Source of the DNA: Zeugodacus cucurbitae
Lineage: Eukaryota > Arthropoda > Insecta > Diptera > Tephritidae
Direction: 5' to 3'
DNA length: 64,000 nt
Assembly: GCF_028554725.1 (NCBI RefSeq)
Contig: NC_071667.1
Location: forward strand, 30,089,501 to 30,153,500
Part shown: positions 35,311 through 48,414 of the stretch, one piece after another
Layout: each line of letters begins with the position of its first letter
Numbering within the stretch: position 1 is the stretch's first letter
Position numbers and translations under genes: made by a program
Notes under the pieces: model-generated
The model's input: the letters and a program-made list of their open reading frames with translations, nothing else
What the model was told of the DNA's origin: nothing
Database searches by the model: none

Positions 35311-38189
35311 CAACATATGTATGTATGTTATATGTATAGTAAATATTATAATTACATTTACATATACATGTACATGTGTATATAATATTCACAAAAGTAT
35401 TATGTTGCGGTTATTGTATATTTTAGTTTACCGCAGAGTTAATGAAGCACACGTATTGTGTATGTATGCATGTGTGCATGGTTCCAGGAAGCCAACAAAA
35501 AGACTGCAGACGACAGACGACGTGAAAGAAAACATTAGAATTCTATATTGTAACCAAAAGCTAATGATGAAGGCAAATAATCAGTTATTGAAGCGCATGT
35601 GTGTGTGTGCATGTGTGCTTGCATATGTGAACATTAATTCGAGCAGAGTGTGGCGGTCACAACATCAAATCCGGCTGACATGTGGAGTATTATGACGACC
35701 GCGCTGTTGTTTTGAATTCCATTTTATATGTCTGAGGAAGGCAAATGACAAGTTCAGAAAGATGAATACAACAACAATGCCATGTGAAGCATTAGAGCAA
35801 TCATAATAACAAAATGGGCAAATACACACAAATGCATACATCCACACATATTTACTTTACTTAAATACTTATAATAATAAAAGCAAGAGCACACCGTTGA
35901 TAACCCACATGCTGCCTGCTGGCTGTCGACAACACCATTGACGACAACATAATCAACAAGAAGCGCTAGCAAAACAATAACAATAACAAAGAGCCGCATG
36001 AAAATAAGATTTAAAGGCGCACGTAAATGACGACGAAAACCGACGTAATAAAGATTTGCAGAAATTGTCTCGACCAGAAGTCTTTGAGATGCCTTCCTGG
36101 GAATTTGTTTAGACTTGTTGTTAATTTTTTTTCTTTTCACTTGTTGTTACTGAAATTTTTGTCGTATTTCACTTAAATCATTTAAACTGCAAAGCAGACA
36201 AATGCACAAATTACATACAGACATACATATGTATATAAGCATACCACGAATATCTCTCACAGTCAACGACGTCTAATGCGGGGTACTTGTATAAGCCATT
36301 TAAGTCAGCAGCAATGTTCTAACAACAGCAACACACACAATGTCACAAACAAAGAACATCAAAAGACCAGCAGCTTTTGGTGTCGCTGCACGCCGCCGCC
36401 TCTTTCTGCCTCCACACATGCACATACTAACATACCGACATACAGTCATATGCACATAAATAAATTTTGTTGTTAATAATGACTTTAAACTCCGCTGAAC
36501 TGCCAGCAAGGGGCATTTGCTGCCGCAAGCAGTCAGCCCCCGCAGCCTGCCGCTACCCCGGCCCAACCACTTGCTTGCAATGTGTGTAAAGAAGCTCCAA
36601 CAAGTCATTCAAATATTTGCTCGAATGCATGTTTGTCAGTAGGCATTTGTTTGGTTGTTGTTGTTGTTGTCGTTGTGTTTGTTGTGCGATTTTATGGTGT
36701 GGCTATGTGAGTGTGGCCGTTCGCCTGAATTATACGAGTAATTTTATGGCCCCATAAAATACGTACGAAATGCGTTAAATGACAATAAAAGAAAAGAAAA
36801 ATAACAACAAAGCAAAAAAACACAAGAACAAATAAAAAACGCTTACTTTCAAAGCGCCAATAAACACAGAAAAATATAATAAAATGTCTGAGTGGTCTTG
36901 AACGATGACGACACTGGAAGTGGAAAATTATACAAGTGGGTATCAGCAGCAAAAAAGAAAAAAAAACAACAAGAATAACAACAAAAAACCCAAATGCTTA
37001 TAAATAAAAAATATAATTAATTCAAATTCATTTTATACTCATATTTTACGACGAAGACCACTCGTGTTCATTTTAATGTATTTACATGTAAAGCCTTAAT
37101 TACATGCATATATACATATATGTATACATACTTAGTAATAAGTACGTGCAAACTCAAAATTCAGCGAAATTAAACCACAAATATTTTATCATTAACTAAA
37201 AGTGCATAATTAAAAAAATGGGAAAACACTGGATTTTTTTTTAATGTTTATTTTTAAATATGCGCATTTGAGGTTTTTGATAAATTACAAAGTTCAGCAA
37301 ATACAAATATAAAACTTAAAATTTTTATGTGACGCTGTGGTATGACAAACCAAATGCGGCGATTAAATGGTTAATGCGCAATGGCATATCACACGCTCGT
37401 TGCAATCATAACCTTGAATGACTCCTTTTAAAACACGTTTGTACAACCTAAAGCGGTCACCAAAGTACGCAATAGGAAATGCTGAGAAATATCTGAAATG
37501 GAGCAATCACAGTTAGCTGCAATCTATTTGAACCAGATTGAACTTTGTTTCCGACGGTGATAAAGCATATTATTCTCGAGCACTCGTACTCTTTGCCTCA
37601 AATTTTCCAGTACGTAAAGTCAAGCAATTTGGTAGCTCGTTTTAAACCTAATCTAATGGTTATCCAGTGTAATCGTCAGATTGTTTCCACTTTCTGCCTC
37701 ACAGAACACCAGCGATCCGAAAAATTGTAGTCTTCTTTCAAATCATTGGGGAACAGTTATCTCTATACATATATTTATTATTTTAATCTTTTTAGCCTCA
37801 GTGATTTATGATTACATTTTCAATCGAGAATCTTAAACCGCATTTATCGAAACGGTTTAATGTGAACTCAGTATAGTAGCTATAACCGAAATTAATACAT
37901 CGAAAATAGATACCAGCATTTGTTGGTTAATATTGAAATCCTCGTGTCGAGATTTTGTTATCAGATAACATTACTCTAAATTTAGCATGCTCTAGACGAG
38001 CATCTTAAGTATACTATATCTATATATATCTTAATATAGTCCAATCGATTAAGGGGGTCATTCCATGTGACGGTCTGTTTTTATAGCAACAAATGAACTT
38101 ATATTCGGCAAAAAGTTCAATAAAATAACAAAAATCATCATATATAATAAATCCCATCTTATTTTTTTAAAACCTATAATTAAGTATAT
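35311..38189. other. intergenic DNA, low-complexity patches
   Basis: No gene was recognised. 36280-36610 is G+C-richer and CCG/CAC-rich but has no convincing frame. 36650-36680 is a GTTGTTGTT run. 36770-37010 is A-rich with AACAACAA. TTAAGGGGGTCATTCCATG at about 38049 resembles the TTAA-adjacent end of the MITE at 23812, but no matching right end was found. Confidence 0.45.
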
Positions 38190-38890
38190 GGGAACTAGGG
38201 GAAGGTATGACCCGTCTTTAACCATTTTTGGTACAGAGAGACACTATCACAAGAAAAAATTCCTGTGAATTAAGTTAAAATATCTGCGAGATTTACCGAC
38301 ATTTTCGGTGAAAAATTACCCTTAGGCACTGAGTTCTTCATGTCCGATATCTGAGACTTTGAAAAGTTATAGTTCGACCTCGACAAATTTTTCCACAAGT
38401 GATGCCACAGCTCAAATATAGAGTTTGTGTAAAGTTTTATTCCGCTATCTTCATTGGTTCCTAATAAGTTTATTATAAAGTGAAGGAATCAGGGGGAATT
38501 CAAAATTTGATTATATGGGAAGTAGGCGTGGCTGTGAACTAATTTCGCACATATTCCGTCATCAGGTTGTCAAGAAAGTATTATGTTCCGCATTTCATTG
38601 CAATCGGTCGAGTAGTTTCTGAGATATGGTTTTTGACCCATAAGTGGGCGACGATACGCCCATTTCCCTTTTTTTTAACCCTAGTGCAGCTTTCCTCTGC
38701 CATTTCTTCTGTAAAATTTAGTGTTTCTGACGTTTTCCTTTAGTGAGTTAACGCACTTTTAGTAATTTTCAACCCAACCTTTCTATGGGAGGTGGGCTTT
38801 GTGCGATCCCTTGTGTCAAATTTTACATTTATAGCTTTGTTTACGGTTTAGTTTAGATTTTTGTTTTCCTTTTTTTAATTTTGTGCTAAA
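38190..38890 (-). mobile_element. DINE-1-like fragment E (internal part only)
   Basis: Minus-strand interior of the same family as 20236-21300. It shares GGGAAGTAGGCGTGGCTGTG (versus GGAAGTAGTCGTGGTTGTG), GAGATATGGTTTTTGACCCA, TAAGTGGGCG, GGGAGGTGGGC and the TTAGTGAGTTAACGC phrase. Neither the hairpin ends nor the subterminal repeats are present, so this is an internal relic. Confidence 0.6.
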
Positions 38891-41289
38891 AAACGAAATT
38901 TTGTAACTTTTGATTGATAATAGTGTTCCATCCGTTTATATGCCCTAAGTACACCCAACTAATGTCAAGTCATTCGGACAAGCCGTTTTTGAGACACGAT
39001 GGAGGAAAGTTTAAAAAATACAGTTTTGATAAAACCGCGTTTATAGTTTCCAGCTGCCAACTCAGCTCTTCGAATAGCTCTTTCTTCTAACTCCAACTAA
39101 AAAATTTAAAAAATAAATTTTTTAAGCCCATCACATCTTTGGAGGTCACTTAAGTGGTTTGTAGAAAATAACTTTTCACGACACAATTGAAGTAATGAAA
39201 TGTCAGGACCCAGCCCTCTTCTTCCGAAGCTTATATATTCGTAAAAAAAAACTCAACGACGAATGAATGATAAATATTTCACTATTTCCAACTGGTGTCT
39301 AGCTAGATTGCCAACGACACTGACTCATTCGCAGAGTCACAGAGTCAAACTTGAACTCAAAGTCATCACTGTTCCACAATTAGCAAACCTACTCACAGCA
39401 GATACATTATAGAATAACGTAAAAAGAATAAAATAATTTATTCACAAAATGGCAAATAAATTCCATTATATTATCGTTTCCATTGAAAACATATTTTCGT
39501 TAATATTAATTAATATTTATTGTATTTTAATTTCTACATGCACAGCCAGGCAAGCAGCAAACACGAAAAAAAAACGAAAACAAAATTTGAAAAGTTTAAA
39601 TTTAATAAAAATTCATTAATATTACGAGTGTGTGTCGGTGCGGTTCTATCAATCAATTCGAAATTAATGGCAATTAAAGTTGGTACATTCCATGTGCATT
39701 AATTTCTGGTTTGCTGATACTACACACACACACACACAGACACATCTATATTACTATATTATTGATATAAATTATTTACACACATTTCTTTATGGTTGTT
39801 ATCGAAATTACAAAAGTTTCTAGGCTCTTATGTGCGAATGTTTATATGTACATATGTGTGTGTGTGTGTAGATTGCACGCTATTGTTGGCTGGGCATTGC
39901 GGCCAGCGGCAAGTCTCCGTGGCGTCGAATCTCACATATCAACATGTGTACTTAATTGCTATAGATATGCTCTCGAGCATGGGCGCTACAGAATGTCTGA
40001 GTATATGCCACTACTATACCACAAAAACAACAACAATACACTGTACGTCAAAAAAAAAAAATTTGAAATTACAAGTCAGACATTGAACACCGGATTTTTG
40101 AAACGATCTTCGGAACGTCGAACAACATGGGCGGCAAACACGACTATTGTAGTACCTTTTAAGCATATATGCGTGTGTATGTGTGTTTCTTTATAGCATT
40201 AGCCGCATTTCTTGATGCTATTTGTTGTTGCTTTGGAACAATAAACTTTAACACACACACACAGAGAGGTCTTTAATGCGTTTTATATGTTGGAATTTGA
40301 GGAAAAATTCAAACTTGTACAGATAACACACCAAATCACCGGGTTCAGGCGTTTATTGACAGAGAGCACAGCGTTTGGGAGGCGGCACCGCGCAGTGTGG
40401 ATCCACGAACATAACAGTTTAGTGTTATTTATGTTAAGTACATATGCATGTATGTAAGTATATATGTGTTTGTTGTTGAAGCAGCACGGCACTAAAGAGA
40501 ACTTATCTGCCAGTGAGGTGCTCATCAATTAAATATAAATTTACGTTCTAATGCCGCTTAGTTGATTATTACTTTGCAATGATTTCGTTGTGCTACAAAT
40601 CCCTTTGGCTTATTATTAATGCCATATGAAACTGAATGACTGCCCAAATTGATTGTAATTATGTAAATACATATGTGTGTATGTATGGCGCGTATTTGCA
40701 GTGACAAATGTTGTTGATCGAAATGCTCAGTCGTTAGGAGTTTATGGAAATTCAACACATTATTTGCCTTCAAAACTGAATTGATGGCGAGCTTTAATGA
40801 TAATCGAAATTCACAAAAAAATATAATACAAAAATAGAATTTGAAGTCATTAATTGTTGAAAATGACAAAGATTTGAAATTAATAATAATTAGCGAAAAC
40901 ACATTAGTGTCTTTAGAATACAATCATTGTTCCTATACATATGTATGTATGTATGTACATATGTAAGCACAGAAATGATAATATTTGTTGAGTTTCACAT
41001 TTTAAGTCATGTGTAAATATGTATTTATGCATGTGAGTTTAAATATCTAATCATTTATTTTGGATGAGACACTCAAGATCCATTTGTATATGTGGACATG
41101 GGGACTTTGGAGCCAATTCCGACTTTAAACAAATCTCTGCACAAATAAAAGTTTATATAAAACATGTCATTCCACCGCACTGCAGACAAATTTGCTCATT
41201 AAGAATTATTATCAATATTATTATTACTATTCCATATCGTAAATATCGTAGTACGCATAAAGTTTCATTAACTCATCATAACATAGGTA
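38891..41289. other. intergenic AT-rich DNA
   Basis: No gene was recognised. Frames at 39792-40196 are built around GTGTGTGT and ACATATGT microsatellites. 39724-39740 is a short CA run. Confidence 0.5.
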
Positions 41290-41721
41290 GGTAGGTAGGA
41301 GTGCAGTCCTTCTGGGCTCAATTAGCGCTGGATTTGTGCTCTCTATGCAACTACTTATTTCTGTCATTCTTTTTGAGGCCAGCCATTCAATATTAGGTGC
41401 CTGATAAATCCCTAGAGTCCTATGTCTGATTTGAGCTAGGGCCGGGCATTCGCAGAGAAAGTGGAAGTCCGTTTCCTTTTTGTCTTCTAGTTTGCAGGAT
41501 CGACATATGTATGTGGTTATGGGGCAAACCCATTTCCAACGCATGTTCTCCAAATGGCCAGTGTCCTGTTATTGTGGCTGTAAGTCTGTGTATGTTCTTC
41601 CTGGATTTATCTAATAAAACCTTCGTTTTTATCTTATCATAATCAGGACATAACTGTTTTGTTATTTAAATTTGTTATTTGCTTTCCATCTGTTTAGGGC
41701 TATTTGTTCGTAATGCGTATA

Positions 41722-42350
41722 CAGTAGAACTCCAATTATCCGAACTCCGACTATCCGAATCGCCGATTATCCGAATCACAAAAAATTGTCCAAAAAAAGT
41801 CGAAGTGCGCTATTATTCTTCCCTCCGCGAAGCCAGTGTTTGCGCGTCAAGTCTTGACTTGACTTGTCTTAACTTGCCGTTGTGCCTACACTGACTTCCC
41901 CCCGCGAAGTGGAAGTGGAAGAAGAACTTTCTGCTGATGTTGAAGTAGACGCTGGACCATCAGCTAGTGAAGCATTTGCCGCCCTCGAGACTGCTTTGAA
42001 GTGGATGGAGCGTCAGCCCGAGTGTGACCACTTGCAACTGCTCAAGCGAATGCGTGACCTGGCTGCCCGAAAACGGTTGAAGACCGCAAAACAGCTCACA
42101 TTGACGGAGATGTTTAAAAAACAATGATTTTTATTTCTAAACTTGTACATAAGTACATTTTATTTATATTTAAAACATGTGACAATTTAATGTTTCTTTC
42201 ATTTAATTCAATAAAAAAATAGTGTAATATCAAAACGTAGCTTTTATTCTCTCCAATGGCAAGTTTTTGAAAAGAAATCCGATTATCCGAATATTTGATT
42301 ATCCGAATGGGTCCCGGTCCCCATTAATTCGGATAATTGGAGTTCTGCTG
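41722..42350 (+). mobile_element. internally deleted pogo/Tigger-like transposon
   Basis: The termini CAGTAGAACTCCAATTATCC (left) and CAGCAGAACTCCAATTATCC (reverse complement of right) are near-perfect TIRs flanked by TA (41720-41721 and 42351-42352). ATTATCCGAA is repeated subterminally on both sides, as in Tigger elements. The 629-bp copy keeps only the last part of a transposase frame and splits an older minus-strand LINE. An AATAAAAAA motif lies near 42210. Confidence 0.8.
41882..42127 (+). pseudogene. Tigger/pogo transposase C-terminal remnant
   Basis: The frame ends in EAFAALETALKWMERQ, ECDHLQLLKRMRDLAARKR and QLTLTEMFKKQ, followed by TGA. This is the characteristic acidic-then-helical tail of Tigger/jerky-type transposases after the DDE domain. 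The CENP-B-type DNA-binding domain and DDE domain are absent because of the internal deletion. The preceding acidic stretch (EVEVEEELSADVEVD) fits the tail of this family. The absence of a proper ATG also marks it as a relic. Confidence 0.7.
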
Positions 42351-42428
42351 TATATCTCTCTCCTGGTAGTTCCTAATGGGCATGGAGCATGAGGCTCCTG
42401 TTTTTGCCAAATCATCTGCTTTTTCATT

Positions 42429-42812
42429 TCAGAAAATATTCCTGTGGCCGGGAACACATATAATGGACAGGTTGAGTTTTTGTGCTAATGAGCGCAAAAC
42501 CTTCCTGCAGTTACTGACTACGTGTGAATTAATCTCCGAAGAAAATGCTTGACTGTCTGTGTATATATTCGCTTTCTGTATCCCCCCATTGTTGTTGAAT
42601 ATAGCTCCACAGGCCTTCTGTATGCCAAGCACTTCCCCTTGGAAGATTCTGGCTGCGTTTGGTAGACGGATAGGGAAAGATATGTCCAGATCCTTAGAGT
42701 ATACCCCCGTGCCTACTCCGCAGTCCATTTTGGACCCGTAGGTATAGATTGAGATTGTATTCTCCTCTATTTCTAGACCTTTTCTCCATTCATGTCTAGA
42801 GGGTATCCTCAC
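42429..42812 (-). pseudogene. LINE RNase H domain remnant
   Basis: A minus-strand 127-codon frame contains ISIYTYGSKMDCGVGTGVYS, QGEVLGIQKACGAIF, ANIYTDSQAF and IICVPGH. These correspond to the RNase H active-site regions, normally D(GS), E and D(S), with a late His. The first catalytic Asp (usual YTDGS) is replaced by Tyr in YTYGS, so activity would be lost even without the surrounding breaks. It belongs to the LINE 41290-43230. Confidence 0.8.
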
Positions 42813-43233
42813 CTGAAAGTCAATATTGTAGTCTAACTTTGGGGGGATATAGTCTGATTTTAAAAGTTATCTGATGTCCATAACTTTTCTGGTTCCAACC
42901 ACCTAGTTCATTTATTCTTATAGCAGAAAGTGCTGCGACTTTTCTTATGAAAACGTCGATGGGCAGTTGGTATCTATACCTATAGGAGGAGATCCTATAG
43001 GAGTACATTAAGTGCGTCAGTCGGACATGACTTAAGCCCCCCAGTAACCCCTGCACAGGCTGCCCTCTATAATCCATTTAACTTCTTGATGTTATACTGC
43101 TTATTTATTGCTGGCCACCAGACCAGAGCTCCATCTGATCACGGCCGTGTACATCCACATGGCTATATTTGGTTTAAGGCCCCAGTTTCTGCTTATTATT
43201 CTCTTGCAGGTATAGTGGGCCACATATGTATGC

Positions 43234-43758
43234 TTTTTATACTCTCGCAACAAAAGTAGAAACGAGAGTATTATAGTTTTGTCCACATAACGGTTGGTTG
43301 TAAGTCCTAAAACTAAACGAGTTAGATATAGGGTTATATATATCAAAATGATCAGGGTGACCGTCCGTCCGTGCAAGCTGTACATATCTCGCAAACTACT
43401 AAAGCTATATCAAGGAGTCTTTCTAGAGTCGTTTCTTTTAGGTACTACCTTATACAGTCCAAAAATGGAGGAAATGGGTTTATAACCACGCCCACCTCCA
43501 ATACAAAGGTTATGCTGAAAACTACTAAAAATCCTTTAATTCAGTAAGGAATACTAACAGAAACCTGAAATTTTATTATAAAGAATTATTATTTTACCTA
43601 ATATTAGGGTTTCCAACTTTCAATGGACTTTATTCCATATATATGACGAATATGTGGGTCAAATGGTGTATTATATAATATTAATAAAATTAAACAAATA
43701 AATTGCGAGATTATAAAATGTTCGGTCATAACTGAACATAGCCCTTCCTTACTTGTTT
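43234..43758 (+). mobile_element. DINE-1-like element B, internally deleted
   Basis: It starts TTTTTATACTCTCGCAACA with a near-palindromic continuation (ACGAGAGTATTATAG). It then runs through ACGGTTGGTTGTAAGTCC and GATCAGGGTGACCGTCCGTC. It ends TTGCGAGATTATAAAATG, a GTTCGG/CTGAAC stem-loop and CCCTTCCTTACTTGTTTT. Both ends are present, and its 525 bp is about half of copy A, so the centre is deleted. It directly abuts the truncated edge of the LINE at 41290-43230. Confidence 0.75.
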
Positions 43759-44525
43759 TAGTATAAAAATTGTACTTAATTTTAGATATATGTAACTTGC
43801 TTTTAGTATTTAATTGGAAAACTGTTGGGATTTATTAGCAAAACTTTTAATCTTCCATCGTTATCAAACATTTAGAACATTGACTCATTTGCAAATTAAG
43901 CTTTAAATAACCCAAACACAACAATGAATTGATCCATCATTACTCTACGGAGTCAATCGACAACATCGAGTGGACTGAGTTGGATAGTGTTATTGGAGAA
44001 TTTGAAAAAGAAGTCAAGAAAACTCGTTACGTGAAATGAAAACGTTAGGAAATAAGGAGCTTTTCAATCAGCTGGCATTGTGTACAGGATACTCTAACAA
44101 ATTAAAATAACTGCATATGTCTAGTTTTTATTAACTGTGTGATATTTGCGGATATTCGAGCTGAATTAAAAATATTTGTTCTAATCGTCAAATTTAAAGC
44201 ATTTGCTACAATAATAAGCACTTGCCGCAAAATTCCATAAAAATAGCGATACACCAAGGGAATATGTTGTTGTTGTGTTGTATACCATGGAGTGAAATTC
44301 GTAGAATATTTCGCTTGAAAACAGATATTCCCGCGGAATATTAATCAATTTTAATTAGCACATAAATGTTTATTAAATTTCATAGTGGGGAAACCAAACA
44401 AACTGCTAGAATTAGCCAAACTAATGAACATACATATAAACAAACAGACATACGCATAAACACATGCAAGATCGCGACGGGATTATAAATATGGTTGTAT
44501 ATATGTACATATATGTATGTATGGC
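43759..44525. other. intergenic AT-rich DNA
   Basis: No gene or clear element was recognised between two DINE copies. Confidence 0.5.
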
Positions 44526-45353
44526 ATTTTGCTCGCAACAAAGTTGCTAAAAGAGTACAACAGTTTTGTTCACCTAACGGTTGTTTGTAACATCTAAAAC
44601 TGATCGAGTTATATATACCAAAGTGATCAGGGTGACAAGTAGATTTGAAATCCGGATGTCCGTCTGTGCAAGCGATAACTTGAGAAAAATTTAGATATCC
44701 TGATGAAACTTGGTACACATATTCCTTGACACCATAAGAAAGTTGCTTTCGGAGTTGGGCGAAATCGGTCTACTGCCACGCCCACAAAATGGCGAAAACC
44801 GAAAACAGATAAAGTGCCATAACTAAGTCATAAATAAAGCTGCAAAATTTGGTACAAAGGATCGCACTAGGAAGGGGCATATTTGGATGTAAGTTTTTTG
44901 GGAAAGTGGGCATGACCCGCCCACTACTAAGGTTTATGCACAAATCTCGTAAAAACATACTGCATTTAAAGACTGGCATCGCCCTTCTAAAAATCGTCGA
45001 AATCGGTCCATAAGTTTTCGAGACCCAATATATCGAATATGAGGACCTCAGTGCTTCTAATAAATTTTTACTGAAAATATAGGAAAGTCTCTCAGATATT
45101 TTGAAGAAATTCAGAGGAAATATTTTTATTCTAATAATATGTCTCCGCGCCAAAAATTAGTGAAATCGGGTCAGAACTTCCCCTATCTCCTATATACCTT
45201 ATGTTAGAGGTTTGAAACTTTCACTGGACTTTATACCGTATATATGCCGAAAATGTGAGTCAAATTGTTTGTTATATTGATAAAATTAAATAAATAAATT
45301 GCGAGAGTATAAAATGTTCGGTCGCACCCGAACTTAGCCCTTCCTTACTTGTT
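44526..45353 (+). mobile_element. DINE-1-like element C
   Basis: It begins near GCTCGCAACAAAGTTGCTAA and passes through ACGGTTGTTTGTAACATC, GATCAGGGTGACAAG and TAGATTTGAAATCCGG. It ends TTGCGAGAGTATAAAATG, a GTTCGG/CCGAAC stem-loop and CCCTTCCTTACTTGTT. It has the same orientation as element B, 0.8 kb away. No coding capacity. The left end retains the second arm of the 5' palindrome better than copy B. Confidence 0.75.
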
Positions 45354-48300
45354 AAAAGTATATATGTATGCATATATGTGGTAGATTTCTGAACTTTTTC
45401 CACAACAGCATCTGTTTAAAAAGTATCTGGAATTATGAGTTTAAATATATAAATGTTTATTCAACATTAACAGTAATGATAATGGCTGCCATAGCAATTA
45501 CATTCATATGTACATACATATATTTTAATACAACATTTCTGCCATTTTTCAAAACGAGTTGCTGATTCCTGCATCTGCGAACTCATTTCCATGGAGGCGA
45601 ATATTTCTATGTAGATCATAAACATGTTCGTGGAGGAATATTTCAGGTCCAATAAATATTGAAATTGGGCTTATATTTTCAGCAACGCCATATAATTTCA
45701 CAATTGGAACCATGGTCGGTGAGCATGTTAGCTTAAAGACATACATACATATAAACGTATGTACATATGTCATAACTGTGAAAATAGCGCTATGAACTTA
45801 GCCTAATATGCTTGACTCTACTAAAAAGTTGAAGTCAAACAAAAACACAGTTCATACAGTTGACACAAGTGCTGAGCGTTTATGCACATATTTAACAGTG
45901 TGATTATGCAATCTACATACAAACACACAATAATACATAGGTATTGTACATAAATATAAATATGAATATGTATATGCCCACCTTTGTTGTGCAAACACAT
46001 ATACTCGTATCTTCATATGATACAATTGGTTTAGGCGTTTGTGCTTTGCGGCGGGGCAGTGCTATTAGCTGATTGCCAGCTCTGACTATTTGGTGATGTT
46101 TATCCGCAAGTAAACGTGATTAAGCTTAATTAAAATATTACACAAAAAGTCAGGCATGAAACAATGCAACTTTGCCCCCGTGTCATTGACGTTGCTTATA
46201 AATTAATTAAACATTTTAATGGAAAGTTAATATCTGCAAGCGGTAATTATTTACACTTACCGCTGCGATAGAGTGCGGCATTATCGTGACTAGACCTTGT
46301 TCGAGCGTTCATATGTACAGCGGTACGTGACACACTTGATGTTTCTACAATTTGCTTTCATACATATATATATCATAAACGCCGAAACGCTTGAGCACAC
46401 CACTATACATACATACATATGTTTTCTTGCTCAATAGTTATGCTTCTTAAGCCGTTGTGCATGGCTTCGGTTTGAAGATTAAGAACATCAAAAACTTATA
46501 TTCACCATGAGAAATGGGAACTTGCTGCTAATGAATGTGTACAACTTGGTTCATATGTACATACACATGTATATGAATGTGTGTACAGATGTACCTGTGG
46601 ATAAAAGAACAATTAAACTCAGTGTTTACGTTTTCGGTTCGCATGTGAGCAATAACAGCTGAGTTCTAATTTCTAGCTTTATAGCTTATGTACTATGTAT
46701 ATACATATATGTATATGTATATATGAGTAAATACCAGCTCTTAGCAACACATCTGCTAATTTTATACTTGCTTGTCTGCATATAAGTTGTGTGTTAGCCA
46801 AGTCGCTCATAAAAAAGCAATAATCTTGACAAATGCCGAATGTGCGAACTTGAAAGTGAAAATGCTTTTCGTACAAACGGATTACTTGAGACTAAATACG
46901 TTTTAAGTACCGTCTGCGTGTTTTATTTTTGGACCTGCAATTAAAAATGTATTTGCCTCATAAAAGGATTTGCTCTGCGTATGCATGGTGGATATGTGAG
47001 AGAGATACAGTTAAGGCAAGCCATTCAGCTTTTAAATATAATATAATATTATATCATATAAAGTCGCTTTGCATAGCTTAAATTGTTTTGAAGGAATTAA
47101 ATGATGGGTCAGTTCAACATTTTGTAAAGATCTCGCCATTCCCTTAGCTGAGCTTGGCCACTTACATGAATATTTGAGTAACAATAATTTATTTGAAATA
47201 ATATCAGCAATATACCCATTTTCACTGAACCTATGCTAGTAGGCTAATGGCCATCATCCCTGCTCTGTTTCGTATATGTTAGATTAAGTCAGGTGCTATG
47301 GGAATCACCTTGGACAGTCAAAGACAGAGTTTCATGATGATAAAAACTCCTTTGATCGGATCTTATAAATCGACCGATAAAGCACCTTAAACCCACCGAT
47401 TTATTTTTATTCTCGCATTTGAGGTAGTATGTGCTTCCTGGCTCTTTCTTCTGGACGCCTTTAGTAACTGGACGCTTTTAAAAAATTTTAATTAAGACAT
47501 ATGTGTGCGTTATAAAATTAGTACGATTTATCAAGATTCTGGTTATTAAAATATATAGAAAATAAAATTAGTATCTATAATTGAGAATGGTACTTAATAT
47601 TTTACAAATGTTGAACTAAGCCTCTAATGGGCTTAAGTTCCATCTGTGCTCTGTCCGTTCCACAGCTGTGCACATTTAACTTTTCAAATTATTACTGCCC
47701 AACAATGTGAAAATCCGACTAGCAGTGTCAGTGCCTTGAAAATTATTTAGGCTCGAAATTCATATATTTATATAAATTAAACGATTTCTGCCATTAGCAA
47801 TCATTAGTGAAGAAGAGTGTCAATAATGCCACAATGTATTAGCGCGAACCGCACGTACGGCAAATGTGAAATTAATGAGTAAGCATATTTCATGGAGCAA
47901 TTTTCACTCATAACAAAGTAAATCTCTGTATGACGTGAAAAACTAGGCAGTAAGGTAGCCAAACGACGAACGCGACGGATATTTAAACATGTCACAAGCG
48001 GTATTAATTATTACTTAAACAGTAAGGTGATCATTCAAAAAATCTATAAGGCGTTTTTTTATATTTTTCATATTATTCATCATTCTTCATAAAACCACAA
48101 GTTGATATGTTTATTTTTAAGTGTTTACTTTTTAACTGACTTAGTACAAAGACAGCAGTCATGATTCTTGTTATTATTTGCTTAGATCCATCCGTCACTA
48201 CGTGATTATTTTGCTGGGTGCGGACTTCAAATGCGCTTGTGTTAGCAAAAGTGTTTTAAGTTGCCGACAAATATACGTTACAAAGATTCCGATAACTACT

Positions 48301-48414
48301 GTTTATGCTTTGTAGTGTATATTGAATTATTCCAAAAATCAAAATGGGCATACAGTAGATATTATGGGTAGATGGAAGTGGTCGATTTGATATTTCAACG
48401 GAAGGGTGTATTAT
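45354..48414. other. intergenic AT-rich DNA
   Basis: No gene was recognised. ATGTACATAC microsatellite scraps are common. Short frames show no family motif. Confidence 0.5.

Larger units (their letters stand above)
41290..43230 (-). mobile_element. RNase H-bearing LINE (I/R1/LOA group), truncated and interrupted
   Basis: Minus-strand 3' part of a non-LTR retrotransposon. From 5' to 3' on its own strand it shows RT thumb-like sequence (WGLKPNIAMWMYTAVIR; KVAALSAIRINELGGW) at 43200-42850. An RNase H domain follows at 42812-42429. After the Tigger fossil at 41722-42350, it ends in a Cys/His tail segment (CRSCKLEDKKETDFHFLCEC) at about 41510-41440. The RNase H domain and the C-x2-C...H-x4-C tail place it among the I/R1/LOA-type clades rather than Jockey or RTE. 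It is cut on its 5' side at the DINE element at 43234. Confidence 0.7.

Noticed and set aside
43234..45353. DINE copies B and C considered as long terminal repeats of one retroelement
   Set aside because: They are in the same orientation, but the 0.8 kb between them has no coding capacity, and the copies differ in internal deletions and have hairpin ends rather than TG...CA ends.
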